The position numbers were made by a program, and so were the translations under genes. Positions 16,945 to 25,307 of a stretch of 64,000 nt of DNA are shown one piece after another (within the stretch, counting starts at the first letter, position 1; each line of letters opens with the position of its first letter). A model generated the notes under the pieces. It was given only the letters and a program-made list of their open reading frames with translations, was not told where the DNA came from and searched no databases. Source of the DNA: Zestomonas insulae (GTDB lineage: Bacteria; Pseudomonadota; Gammaproteobacteria; Pseudomonadales; Pseudomonadaceae). The stretch spans positions 434,001 through 498,000 of the forward strand of contig NZ_JAFEUP010000006.1 of the NCBI RefSeq assembly GCF_016901015.1, read 5' to 3'.

Positions 16945-18066
16945 GTGGTTTCTCTGGCTAGTGATGATGAGCAGATCGATTTCCTGGTCGTTGGTGGTGG
17001 TGCGGTCGGTCTGCTGAGCGCGTTCTTGCTGGCGAAGGAGGGGCTGCGAATCGCTTTGGTGGAGCGTCAAGGGACTGGCGAGGAAGCCTCGTGGGCCGGC
17101 GGCGGGATCGTTTCGCCGCTTTATCCGTGGCGCTACAGCTCGGCGGTGACGGCGTTGGCGCATTGGTCGCAGGATTTCTATCCGCTGTTGGCGGAGCAGT
17201 TGCTGGCCGAGACCGGCGTTGATCCCGAGGTGCATGTCACCGGTTTGTATTGGCTGGATCTCGACGACGAGGCTGAGGCGCTGGCCTGGGCGTGGCGTGA
17301 AGGGCGGCCATTGCGCGCGGTGGGGATCGACGAGGTGCATGGCGCCGTGCCGGGATTGGGCGCTGGCTTCTCGCGGGCCATTTACATGGCTGGGGTGGCG
17401 AATGTGCGCAATCCGCGACTGACCCGTGCGCTGCGCGAGGCGCTATTGCGCATGCCCAATGTGACCTTGCGCGAGCATTGCCCGGTGCAGGGCTTCGTGC
17501 AGGAAGCCGGGCGGGTCGTCGGCGTGCGCACGGCGGATGAGGAACTGCGCGCCGAGCGCGTGGTGGTTGCGGCGGGGGCGTGGAGCGGCGAGCTGCTGGC
17601 CGGGCTCGGTATCGAGTTGCCTGTCGAGCCGGTAAAGGGACAGATGATTCTCTACAAATGCGCCGAGGATTTTCTGCCCAGCATGGTGCTGGCCAAGGGG
17701 CGTTATGCGATCCCGCGCAAGGATGGCCACATTCTGGTCGGCAGTACCCTGGAGCACGCCGGCTTCGACAAGAGGCCAACCGAGTCCGCATTGGACAGCC
17801 TCAAGGCCTCTGCCGTGGAGTTATTGCCGGCGCTGGCCGACGCCGAGGTGGTGAAGCATTGGGCTGGGCTGCGCCCGGGCTCGCCAGAAGGTATTCCGTA
17901 TATTGGCGAGGTGCCGGCGCATCCGGGGCTGTGGCTGAACTGCGGACACTATCGCAACGGTCTGGTGCTGGCGCCGGCGTCCTGCCGCTTGCTGGCGGAC
18001 TTGATGCTGGGGCGCGAGCCGATTATCGATCCGTCGCCGTATGCGCCGGCGGGACGCTTGGGCTAG
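16945..18066 (+). CDS. thiO: FAD-dependent glycine oxidase ThiO
   Basis: Flavoprotein of the DAO family that oxidises glycine to the imine used for the thiazole ring of thiamine, 373 residues. Rossmann FAD motif VVGGGAVGLLSAFLL followed by the acidic ending IALVER; EEASWAGGGIVSPLYPWRY and the C-terminal HWAGLRPGSPEGIPYIG and NCGHYRNGL motifs are typical of ThiO. GTG at 16945 is chosen because GGAGGGG lies directly ahead; an ATG at 16924 lies inside that leader. Its place between fimT and pilR is conserved in Pseudomonas although it is unrelated to pili, and it is transcribed the opposite way. Confidence 0.88.
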   Translation: MVSLASDDEQIDFLVVGGGAVGLLSAFLLAKEGLRIALVERQGTGEEASWAGGGIVSPLYPWRYSSAVTALAHWSQDFYPLLAEQLLAETGVDPEVHVTGLYWLDLDDEAEALAWAWREGRPLRAVGIDEVHGAVPGLGAGFSRAIYMAGVANVRNPRLTRALREALLRMPNVTLREHCPVQGFVQEAGRVVGVRTADEELRAERVVVAAGAWSGELLAGLGIELPVEPVKGQMILYKCAEDFLPSMVLAKGRYAIPRKDGHILVGSTLEHAGFDKRPTESALDSLKASAVELLPALADAEVVKHWAGLRPGSPEGIPYIGEVPAHPGLWLNCGHYRNGLVLAPASCRLLADLMLGREPIIDPSPYAPAGRLG

Positions 18067-18085
18067 GTAGGGGCGTGAGAGCTGG

Positions 18086-18105
18086 GTCCCCGCCTGCGCG
18101 GGGAC
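18086..18105. repeat. REP-like palindrome between thiO and pilR
   Basis: Perfect eight-base arms GTCCCCGC / GCGGGGAC around CTGC in the 151-base gap between convergent thiO and pilR. This resembles the short GC-rich dispersed palindromes found between convergent genes in many pseudomonads. Only one copy was noticed here; it may also act as a weak terminator. Confidence 0.5.
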
Positions 18106-18217
18106 GACGGCACCATGTATGCGTAGGCGCGACAACAGTCGTGCAATAGCGATTCGAGTGCGGCATCGGCAGGAACCGCGCGCAGGCTAGCCTGAGGCTG
18201 CAGCGCGATCTGCACGC

Positions 18218-19558
18218 TCAATCGATACCCAGTTTCTTCAGCCGATAGCGCATCGAGCGGAACGTCAGGCCCAGGCGCTGCGCCGCGGCGGTGCGGTTCC
18301 AGCGGGTTTCCTCGAGTGCCTGCATGATCAGCTTGCGTTCGAGTTCTTCCAAGTAGTCCTCGAGGTTGTCGATCTGCGCCAGGCTGGCTTCGCCGGCCTC
18401 GGTGGCGCAGCCGCTGTCCGCCAGACGCAGGTCGTGGGCCTCGATGCGGTCGTCTTCGCACAGCGTGTAGGCGCGTTCGAGCATGTTCTCCAGCTCGCGC
18501 ACGTTGCCGGGGAAGCGGTAGTTCTTCAGCTTTTCCAGGGCGTCCGCGGCCAGCTTGGCGGCGGGCAGGCCACTGCCCTCGGCGAGGCGCTTGAGCACCA
18601 CTTCGGCCAGGGTCGGGATGTCTTCGCGGCGTTCGCGCAGCGGCGGCACGCGCAACTCGATGACGTTGAGGCGGTAGTAGAGGTCCTGGCGGAAGCGCCC
18701 GGCGGCGACTTCGGCGGCGAGGTCCTTGTGGGTGGCGCACAGCACGCGCACATCGACCACCTGCTCCTGCTGGCCGCCAACGGTGCGGATGGCCTTCTCC
18801 TGGATCGCCCGCAGCAGCTTGACTTGCATCGCCAGCGGCAGGTCGGCGACCTCGTCGAGGAACAACGTGCCGCCATTGGCCGCCTGGAACAGGCCCTGCT
18901 TGTCTTCGATGGCGCCGGTGAAGCTGCCTTTCTTGTGGCCGAAGAATTCGCTTTCCATCAGCTCGGAGGGAATCGCCCCGCAGTTGACCGGCACGAATGG
19001 CTGTTCGTTGCGCGGCCCCTGTTCGTGGATCAGCCGCGCCACCAGTTCCTTGCCGCTGCCCGACTCGCCGCTGATGTACACCGGCGCCTGGCTGCGCGCC
19101 AACTTGTGAATCTGCTTGCGCAGCTCGCGCATCGGTGGCGAGTCGCCGAGCAGGCGGCTGTCGACCGGCAGCGTGGCGTCGTCCGGAGCGCGCAGGCGCA
19201 GCGCGGTGGCGACCAGCTCGCGCAGCCGGCCGAGGTCGACCGGCTTGGTCAGGAAGTCGAACGCTCCGGCCTTGAGCGCGTTGATCGCGGTGTCCAGGCT
19301 GCCGTAGGCGGTGATCATCGCCACCGGCACCTGCGGGTGGCGCTGGCTGATGTGCTGGACCAACTCGAGGCCGGTGCCGTCGGGCAGGCGCATGTCGGTC
19401 AGGCAAAGGTCGAACGGTTCGCGCGCCAGCCACTCGCGGGCTTCCTTGACGTTGCGTGCGCTGCGCGTGTCCAGCTTCATGCGGCCGAGGGTGATTTCCA
19501 GCAGTTCGCGGATGTCGGGTTCGTCGTCGACGATCAGGGCGCGTTGTCGATTGGCCAT
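18218..19558 (-). CDS. pilR: Sigma-54 response regulator PilR
   Basis: NtrC-type activator of pilA transcription, 446 residues. Receiver domain with acidic pair DDEPD at 11-15 and phosphoacceptor Asp55 (LTDMRLPDG); AAA+ domain with Walker A GESGSGKE near 166, the sigma-54 contact loop written GSFTGA rather than GAFTGA, Walker B LFLDEVADLP; C-terminal Fis-type helix-turn-helix (RWNRTAAAQRLGLTFRSMRY; only key part). The start ATG at 19558 is 4 bases after the pilS stop, so the pair is co-transcribed. Its target, the major pilin gene, is not in this window. Confidence 0.95.
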   Translation of the reverse strand: MANRQRALIVDDEPDIRELLEITLGRMKLDTRSARNVKEAREWLAREPFDLCLTDMRLPDGTGLELVQHISQRHPQVPVAMITAYGSLDTAINALKAGAFDFLTKPVDLGRLRELVATALRLRAPDDATLPVDSRLLGDSPPMRELRKQIHKLARSQAPVYISGESGSGKELVARLIHEQGPRNEQPFVPVNCGAIPSELMESEFFGHKKGSFTGAIEDKQGLFQAANGGTLFLDEVADLPLAMQVKLLRAIQEKAIRTVGGQQEQVVDVRVLCATHKDLAAEVAAGRFRQDLYYRLNVIELRVPPLRERREDIPTLAEVVLKRLAEGSGLPAAKLAADALEKLKNYRFPGNVRELENMLERAYTLCEDDRIEAHDLRLADSGCATEAGEASLAQIDNLEDYLEELERKLIMQALEETRWNRTAAAQRLGLTFRSMRYRLKKLGID

Positions 19559-19562
19559 GGGC

Positions 19563-21152
19563 TCAGCTCAGCTTGCGAGGGTGGGCGAAGATGATACGGA
19601 AGCAGCTGCCGCCCCCTTCGCGCGGTTGGTAGTCGAGGCGGGCCTGGTTGCTTTCGCACAGCTCGCGGGAAATATACAGGCCCAGGCCGGTGCCCTTGTT
19701 CTCGGTGGTGTAGAACGGCTCGAAAATGTGTTGTACCTGCTCGGCGGGCACCCCGGGGCCATCATCGAGCACCTCGAGTACCGGCAGGTCGCTACTGGCG
19801 TCGCGGTACAGGCGCAGCCACACCTGGCCGTAGGGGTTGCGCTGGGCGCTGTAGCGCAGGCCGTTCTGCACCAGGTTGGTCAGCACCTGGGTCAGCTGGT
19901 TGGGGTCCATGCGCGTTTGCAGGCCGCCACCGGTCTCCACGTGCACCTGCTGGGTATTCGGCAGGGTGTTGCGGAATTCGCCGGCGAAGCGGTGCAGCCA
20001 GTACTTCAGGTCGAGCAGTTGCGGCTCGGCCTGGCGGCGTCGCGACAGCTGCAGGACGTTCTCGATCACCAGGTTCATCCGTCGCGAGTGATCCTGGATG
20101 ATCTGCAGCAGGCGCTGATCGGGGCCCTGCAGGTCTTCCGACTCCTGCAGCAGTTGCGCGGCGTGGCTGATCGCGCCGAGCGGGTTGCGAATCTCGTGGG
20201 CGATGCCGGCGGTCAGGCGGCCGAGCGCGGCGAGCTTGAGTTGCTGGGCCTGCTGGGCAATCTGCGAGATGTCGTCGAGGAACACCAGGGTGTGCTGCTG
20301 CTCGCCGCGCTGCAGCGGCACGAAGCTCGGCTGCACCGCTGGGCCGCCTTCCTGCAGTTGCACGCTGGACGGGCGCAGCGCGGGGTTGTCGCGCCACTGC
20401 GCCAGGCGCTCGACCAGCGGCGGGGCGATCGGGTCGATGACCTGGCCGGCCAGCGCGTCTGCGCCGATCAGGGTCTGCGCGCCCTGGTTGGCCAGCAGCA
20501 CGCGGCGCTGAGTGTTCAGCACCAGGATGCCGGTGCGCATGCGCTGCAGAATCTGCGCGTTGAGCGCCTCGAGGTTGGCGACGTCGGCGGCGCGCTGCTC
20601 GGCCAGGGTTTCGCTGAGCTGCAGGCGGCGCGACAGGCCCTGGACGAAGATCGCCGCGGCGAAGCACAGCGCGCCGAGTGCGCCGGCCTGCACGTATTGC
20701 GCGGCGGCCGCGGGGCGGCTGAGGCTCAGGTAGAAGGTCAGGTAGATCAGGCTGATCGCCGCCACCGCGGCGATCAGCAGGCCGATGCGCCCGCGCAGCA
20801 GGATGTTGGCAATCGCCACCGCGACGATCAGCAGGTTGCCGAGTCCGCTCGGGGTGCCGCCAGCGGCGTAGAACAGCCCGGCAAGCAGCAGCACGTCGAA
20901 CAGCGCCAGGCTGAACACCGGCGCCAGGCGCCGTGGCCGCTGCATCAGGGTGATCACCAGCAGGTTGACGATCAGGTACAGCCAGCTGCCGTACCGGAAC
21001 AGCTGGGTGTTGGCGATTTCCAGCAGTTGATCGTCGAGTTCGCTGGAGATCAGCAGCACCAGCGCCAGGCCGATGATCAGCCGGTACAGGTTGTACAGGC
21101 GCAGGATGCGCTGGCTTTGCTCGCTGCCGAGCGGCAGGGCGTCAACGCTCAC
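19563..21152 (-). CDS. pilS: Sensor histidine kinase PilS
   Basis: Inner-membrane kinase that senses pilin levels and phosphorylates PilR, 529 residues. Six N-terminal membrane segments (to about residue 185), a PAS-like linker (ILVLNTQRRVLLANQGAQTL), HisKA with GIAHEIRNPLGAISHA (His near 317) and HATPase boxes (NLVQNGLRYSA, DDGPGVP, GTGLGLYI). No ATG gives the family N-terminus; GTG at 21152 preceded by AAGGA does, at the length expected for PilS, and overlaps the upstream gene by 11 bases. An ATG at 21233 would add 27 unrelated residues. Confidence 0.92.
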   Translation of the reverse strand: MSVDALPLGSEQSQRILRLYNLYRLIIGLALVLLISSELDDQLLEIANTQLFRYGSWLYLIVNLLVITLMQRPRRLAPVFSLALFDVLLLAGLFYAAGGTPSGLGNLLIVAVAIANILLRGRIGLLIAAVAAISLIYLTFYLSLSRPAAAAQYVQAGALGALCFAAAIFVQGLSRRLQLSETLAEQRAADVANLEALNAQILQRMRTGILVLNTQRRVLLANQGAQTLIGADALAGQVIDPIAPPLVERLAQWRDNPALRPSSVQLQEGGPAVQPSFVPLQRGEQQHTLVFLDDISQIAQQAQQLKLAALGRLTAGIAHEIRNPLGAISHAAQLLQESEDLQGPDQRLLQIIQDHSRRMNLVIENVLQLSRRRQAEPQLLDLKYWLHRFAGEFRNTLPNTQQVHVETGGGLQTRMDPNQLTQVLTNLVQNGLRYSAQRNPYGQVWLRLYRDASSDLPVLEVLDDGPGVPAEQVQHIFEPFYTTENKGTGLGLYISRELCESNQARLDYQPREGGGSCFRIIFAHPRKLS

Positions 21153-21372
21153 CGGATTGCGGTCCTTGGCGCAGATGCAACTGCGAGCAGTACCAGTGCT
21201 GATCCTGCTGCACGGCGAGACTCTGCGGCACATGCACGCCGCAATGCGCGCAGCGCACCATCGGCGTGGTGCCAGGCTCGGCCTTGGCGGCGGGGCGGGC
21301 AGGGCGGTTGAAGCGGCGCCAGAGCCAGTAGCCCACGGCGATCAACGCGATCCAGAACAGCAAACGACCCAT
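21142..21372 (-). CDS. PP0621-type small membrane protein with zinc-knuckle-like tail
   Basis: 76 residues, function unknown. One N-terminal membrane helix (MGRLLFWIALIAVGYWLW), a basic linker, then a cytoplasmic or periplasmic tail with MVRCAHCGVHVPQSLA and HWYCSQLHLRQ: CxxC plus later His/Cys spaced like a small zinc ribbon. This is the form of the PP0621 family found beside pilS in pseudomonads. The stop overlaps the pilS GTG by 11 bases, so it is likely translated together with pilS; a role in pilin sensing is only a guess from position. The ATG at 21372 excludes a long unrelated upstream extension. Confidence 0.8.
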   Translation of the reverse strand: MGRLLFWIALIAVGYWLWRRFNRPARPAAKAEPGTTPMVRCAHCGVHVPQSLAVQQDQHWYCSQLHLRQGPQSGER

Positions 21373-21538
21373 GGGTGTTCTCTTCTTTATTGAGTTTCGC
21401 AGTGTATCCAAGCTCATCCGGCCCGCCCAGCCGCACAACCGCACGCGGTGCGTTGTTTCCGCCGGGGTCGATGCGGGACAATGGCGGTCTCTGCCGTCCG
21501 ACCATAAGGCGGGCGGGCAACTATTGATGGAGGCGGCG

Positions 21539-23170
21539 ATGAGCCAAACCCTGCGGGTCGTGATGGCCCAGTTGAACCTGCGAGTCGGCGATGTGCACGG
21601 CAACGTCGAGCGCATCATCGAGGCGGCCGGTGTCGCCCGCGACCAGTGGCAGGCCGACGTCATCGTCTTCCCGGAACTGGCGCTGTGCGGCTATCCGCCG
21701 GAAGACCTGCTGCTGCGCTCGAGCATGCAGCGGCGCATCGAGCAGGGCCTGCAGCGCCTGCAGAACGAGGTGCGCGGCATCTACCTGGTGGTCGGCTACC
21801 CCTGGCTGGACGGCGAGGTGCGCTACAACGCCTGCGCGGCGATTGCCGACGGCGAAGTGCTGGCGACCTACTACAAGCAGAAACTACCCAACTACCGGGT
21901 GTTCGACGAGAAGCGCTACTTCGAGCCCGGCCACGAAGCCTGCGTGCTGGACATCAAGGGTGTGCCGGTGGCGCTGACCATCTGCGAGGACATCTGGTTT
22001 GCCGAGCCGATGCGCCAGGCGCAGGCCGCCGGCGCGCAGCTGATGCTCAGCCTCAACGCCTCGCCGTTCCACCGCGACAAGCAGGGCGAGCGTGAGGAAA
22101 TGCTCGGCGAGCGGGCCCGCGAAGGCGGCATGCCGATCGTCTACGTCAACCAGGTCGGTGGCCAGGACGAGCTGGTGTTCGATGGCGGCAGTTGCGTGAT
22201 CGACGTCGCCGGCCAGGTCAGCCAGCGAGCGCCGGCGTTCGTCGAAGGACTCTACCCGGTCGACCTGCAGTGCGCGGCGTCGGCGGTCAGCCCGCGCCCG
22301 GCCAGCTGCGCGGCGCTGCCGGAGTTGGAGGAGAGCGTCTACCAGGCACTGGTGGTCGGCGTGCGCGATTACGTGCAGAAGAACGGCTTCAAGGGTGTGG
22401 TGCTCGGCCTGTCCGGCGGCATCGATTCGGCGCTGACCCTGGCCGTGGCCGTCGATGCGCTGGGTGCCGAACGCGTCGAAGCGGTGATGATGCCGTACCG
22501 CTACACCGCGCAGATCAGCCTGGAGGATGCTGAGGCCGAGGCCAAGGCGCTCGGCGTCACCTACCGGGTGCTGCCGATCGCGCCGATGGTCGAGGCATTC
22601 CTGGGCACCCTGGCGCCGGTGTTCGAGGGTCTGGCCCGCGACACCACCGAGGAGAACCTGCAGGCGCGCTGCCGCGGCACGCTGCTGATGGCGATCTCCA
22701 ACAAGAAGGGCTATCTGGTACTGACCACCGGTAACAAGAGCGAGATGGCGGTCGGTTACGCCACCCTGTACGGCGACATGGCCGGCGGCTTCGACGTGCT
22801 CAAGGACGTGCCCAAGACCCTGGTGTTCCGCCTCTGTGAATACCGCAACCGCCTCGGCATGGTGATTCCGCAGCGGGTCATCGACCGGCCGCCGTCGGCC
22901 GAGCTGGCGCCGGACCAGAAGGACGAGGACTCGCTGCCGCCGTACGCGGTGCTCGACGAAATCCTCAAGCTGTACATCGAGTACGACCTGTCGGCCAACG
23001 CGATCATTGCCGAGGGGTTCGACGAGGACACCGTGCGTCGCGTGCTGCGCCTGGTCGATCTCAACGAGTACAAGCGCCGCCAGGCCGCCGTCGGCCCACG
23101 CATCACCCAGCGTGGCTTCGGCCGCGACCGGCGCTACCCGATCACCTCCGGCTGGCGGATCGGCGACTGA
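21539..23170 (+). CDS. nadE: Glutamine-dependent NAD+ synthetase
   Basis: Makes NAD+ from nicotinate adenine dinucleotide with glutamine as amide donor, 543 residues. N-terminal CN-hydrolase glutaminase domain with the catalytic triad Glu (FPELALCGYPP), Lys (YYKQKLPNY) and Cys (ALTICEDIWF); C-terminal ATP-pyrophosphatase domain with LGLSGGIDSALT and TTGNKSEMAVGYATLYGDM. GGAGG lies five bases before the ATG at 21539. Divergent from the PP0621-type gene over a 166-base gap. The two-domain form means free ammonia is not required. Confidence 0.97.
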   Translation: MSQTLRVVMAQLNLRVGDVHGNVERIIEAAGVARDQWQADVIVFPELALCGYPPEDLLLRSSMQRRIEQGLQRLQNEVRGIYLVVGYPWLDGEVRYNACAAIADGEVLATYYKQKLPNYRVFDEKRYFEPGHEACVLDIKGVPVALTICEDIWFAEPMRQAQAAGAQLMLSLNASPFHRDKQGEREEMLGERAREGGMPIVYVNQVGGQDELVFDGGSCVIDVAGQVSQRAPAFVEGLYPVDLQCAASAVSPRPASCAALPELEESVYQALVVGVRDYVQKNGFKGVVLGLSGGIDSALTLAVAVDALGAERVEAVMMPYRYTAQISLEDAEAEAKALGVTYRVLPIAPMVEAFLGTLAPVFEGLARDTTEENLQARCRGTLLMAISNKKGYLVLTTGNKSEMAVGYATLYGDMAGGFDVLKDVPKTLVFRLCEYRNRLGMVIPQRVIDRPPSAELAPDQKDEDSLPPYAVLDEILKLYIEYDLSANAIIAEGFDEDTVRRVLRLVDLNEYKRRQAAVGPRITQRGFGRDRRYPITSGWRIGD

Positions 23171-23181
23171 TGGTCTGAACC

Positions 23182-23202
23182 CAGGGGGCATCGCGCCCCC
23201 TG
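23182..23202 (+). terminator. Hairpin after nadE
   Basis: CAGGGGGC / GCCCCCTG arms with an ATCGC loop, 11 bases after the nadE stop. There is no clear T-run, so it may be a weak terminator or an mRNA-stabilising hairpin before the next gene. Confidence 0.45.
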
Positions 23203-23235
23203 CTTGCTTCGCTGTGCCCTACAAGGACGTATCGC

Positions 23236-24651
23236 ATGGACAAGACGCTCTGCCACTACCACCCCGCGCAACCGGCCACCTGGCGTTGTACACCCTGCCA
23301 GCGGCCCTACGGTGACTGTTGCGTGCCACTCAACGCCGATGCACCGGACGCCCACCCGCAGTGCCCGCTGTGCAACGGCGCACTGGAATTCCTCGGCGCG
23401 GCCAACACCGCACAGCCGTTCTGGGAGCGTATCCCGACGTTCTTCGCCTACGCCCTGCAGCCCGGGCCGCTGGCGATCAGCGCGCTGCTAGCGCTGGCCA
23501 GCCTGTTCCTGCCGCCGTCGCTGCTGTTCTGGTTCATCCTGTTCAGCGTCGCCACCAAGTACTTCTACAGCGTCATCGAGGCCAGCAGCCAGGCCGAGCC
23601 GCAGGCGCCGAGCCTGCTCAGCGCTTTCACCGGCGACGGCTTCGCGCTGTTCTTCAAGCAGCTGGTGGTGTTCGTCCTGGCGTTTGCCGCGCTGTGGCTG
23701 GCGGCCGACTTCAACAGCGAGGCGCTGCACTGGGCGGTGACCCTCGGCCTGCTGCTGGCGCTGCCGGCGAGCATCATCCGCCTGGCCCTGGACAAGACCC
23801 TCGGCGCGGCGCTGAGCCCTGAGGAGATCGGTCAGGTGATCAAGGCCATGGGCTGGCGCTACCTGATCCTCTGCGCGTTTCTGTTCATCCTCTGGCAGGC
23901 GCCGGGCTGGGTCACCTACATGCTCTCCAGCGGCCTGCCGCGGGTGGTGCTGATGCCGGTTGCGGCGTTCCTGTTCGGCTACTTCGCGGTGGTCATGTGC
24001 GCCATGATGGGTTACGCGGTGTTCCAGTATCAGGCCGCGCTGGGCTACGTGGTCGACGACGCGGAAGGCCGCGCCGCCTACCCGGAGGCGGACTACCTGC
24101 GCCGCCGCGCGCTGGCCGAGGCGGAGATCCACGTCAAGGAAGGCCACAGCGGGCAGGCCCTGGAAACCCTGAAGAGCGCACTCAACCGCAGTCCCGACGA
24201 CTTGAAGCTGAACGAGCGCTTCCACCAGCTGCTGTTTGGCCTCAACGAGCGGCAGCGCTGCCTGCACCATCTGCACCACTACCTGCCGCTGGTGGCGGCC
24301 AGCAACCCGGCGCTGGCGGCCACCGCGCTGCTCAATGCCCGGCAGTTGCAGGCGGATTTCCTGCCTGACGATGCGCTGGTCTGCGAGCGGATTGCCGCGG
24401 CGCTGCTCGACCGGCACAAGACCCGCGAGGCGCTGAGCCTGCTGCGTAATCTGCACCAGCGCTTCCCCGACTACCCGCAGGTGCCGCGCGCCTACTTGCT
24501 GGCGGCGCGTGGCTTTGCCGAGGGCCTCGGCCAGGTACCGCCGGCGCGCCAGTTGCTGGCGTTTATCCGCGCGCGTTACCCGCACTCGCCACTGCTCGGC
24601 GAGGTCGAGGCGCTGGAGGCGACCCTGGCGCGGCTCGCCGCGCAATCTTGA
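23236..24651 (+). CDS. Membrane protein with Cys-rich N-terminus and TPR-like C-terminus
   Basis: 471 residues, function unknown. Residues 1-50 hold a cysteine/histidine array (CHYHP, WRCTPC, GDCC, CPLCNG) like a B-box or double zinc ribbon. Residues about 70-275 hold five or six hydrophobic segments (DUF4013-like membrane region). Residues about 290-470 are alpha-helical with TPR-like repeats (AEAEIHVKEGHSGQALETL, ALLDRHKTREALSLLRNLHQRFPD). The architecture suggests a membrane-anchored assembly or protein-quality factor, but that is inference. Follows nadE by 65 bases on the same strand. Start ATG at 23236 has a weak AAGGA ahead (CAAGGACGTATCGC). Confidence 0.75.
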   Translation: MDKTLCHYHPAQPATWRCTPCQRPYGDCCVPLNADAPDAHPQCPLCNGALEFLGAANTAQPFWERIPTFFAYALQPGPLAISALLALASLFLPPSLLFWFILFSVATKYFYSVIEASSQAEPQAPSLLSAFTGDGFALFFKQLVVFVLAFAALWLAADFNSEALHWAVTLGLLLALPASIIRLALDKTLGAALSPEEIGQVIKAMGWRYLILCAFLFILWQAPGWVTYMLSSGLPRVVLMPVAAFLFGYFAVVMCAMMGYAVFQYQAALGYVVDDAEGRAAYPEADYLRRRALAEAEIHVKEGHSGQALETLKSALNRSPDDLKLNERFHQLLFGLNERQRCLHHLHHYLPLVAASNPALAATALLNARQLQADFLPDDALVCERIAAALLDRHKTREALSLLRNLHQRFPDYPQVPRAYLLAARGFAEGLGQVPPARQLLAFIRARYPHSPLLGEVEALEATLARLAAQS

Positions 24652-24670
24652 CCGCGCGGTGCCTCCGCGA

Positions 24671-24715
24671 TCTTGCAAGATGCAGGTGGTCGCGGCGCCG
24701 GTCTTGCAAAATGCA
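24671..24715 (+). promoter_or_regulatory. Two direct repeats, candidate enhancer sites
   Basis: TCTTGCAAGATGCA at 24671-24684 and TCTTGCAAAATGCA at 24702-24715: 13 of 14 bases identical, 31 bases apart, about three helical turns, so on the same DNA face. The first holds the perfect palindrome TCTTGCAAGA. They lie about 95-140 bases upstream of the predicted start of the sigma-54 promoter at 24783, the usual place for an NtrC-type activator. The cognate activator is not identified. Confidence 0.6.
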
Positions 24716-24741
24716 CGGCCGGCGCTGATAAAGTTTGATTG

Positions 24742-24754
24742 TAAGATATTGATA
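24742..24754 (-). promoter_or_regulatory. IHF site before BON gene
   Basis: The plus strand reads TAAGATATTGATA, a 13/13 match to the reverse complement of the IHF consensus WATCAANNNNTTR, inside an AT-rich stretch. It lies between the direct repeats and the sigma-54 promoter, where IHF bends DNA to bring activator and polymerase together. Confidence 0.6.
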
Positions 24755-24782
24755 ATTAACGATTTTAATTATCGCGCAAAGC

Positions 24783-24797
24783 TGGCACAGCTGTTGC
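24783..24797 (+). promoter_or_regulatory. Sigma-54 promoter of BON-CsbD stress genes
   Basis: TGGCAC-AGCTG-TTGC, with the GG and GC dinucleotides exactly 10 bases apart as required for RpoN. Transcription would start near 24808-24810, about 58 bases before the ATG at 24867. No competing sigma-70 promoter was seen. Confidence 0.75.
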
Positions 24798-24866
24798 GAT
24801 AACTCCTGTGAGACTGCCGCCAGGACACGGCGCAGATTCCCCGAGAAAAACAGGAGTGACTCGCTT

Positions 24867-25232
24867 ATGAACATGACTTTTAAACAACTCGCTTTTGCTG
24901 CCACTACCGCCACCGTAATGAGCTTGAGCATGGCGGGTGGTGTCATGGCTGCGGAATCCACCGGCAAGCCGGTCATGCTGGCTGCCAGTGAAACCATGGA
25001 CAAGGCGGAAGACGCAGTCTCCGATACCTGGATCACCAGCAAGGTGAAGTCCACCTTCGTCGCCGATAAAGACCTCAGCGCGCTGGACATCAAAGTCGAG
25101 ACCAATCAAGGCGTAGTCGCCCTGTCCGGTGTCGTCGCCACCGATGCGGAACGTGATCTGGCGATCGCCAAGACCAAGAGCATCAAGGGCGTCAAAGCCG
25201 TTTCGGCTGACGGCCTGAAATCCGCCGACTGA
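24867..25232 (+). CDS. Periplasmic BON-domain protein (OsmY-like)
   Basis: 121 residues. Signal peptide MNMTFKQLAFAATTATVMSLSMAGGVMAAE splits after VMA; then one BON domain (WITSKVKSTFVADKDLSALDIKVE, VVALSGVVATDAERDLAIAKTKSIKGVKAV), a phospholipid- or membrane-associating fold found in osmotic-stress proteins. OsmY itself has two BON domains, so this is a single-domain relative. AGGAG lies 10 bases ahead of the ATG. It is the first gene after a sigma-54 promoter and is followed 75 bases later by a CsbD gene; the pair is a common stress cluster in pseudomonads. Exact function unknown. Confidence 0.88.
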   Translation: MNMTFKQLAFAATTATVMSLSMAGGVMAAESTGKPVMLAASETMDKAEDAVSDTWITSKVKSTFVADKDLSALDIKVETNQGVVALSGVVATDAERDLAIAKTKSIKGVKAVSADGLKSAD

Positions 25233-25307
25233 TCGGTAACCCCGGAGCAGGGAGGCTCCGCACACTTTGGCGAGAGCTGAACCGTCTCGCCCAGACGAGG
25301 TGACACC

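Noticed and set aside
19311..21311. Open frame of 666 codons on the plus strand
   Set aside because: Antisense to pilS and the end of pilR.
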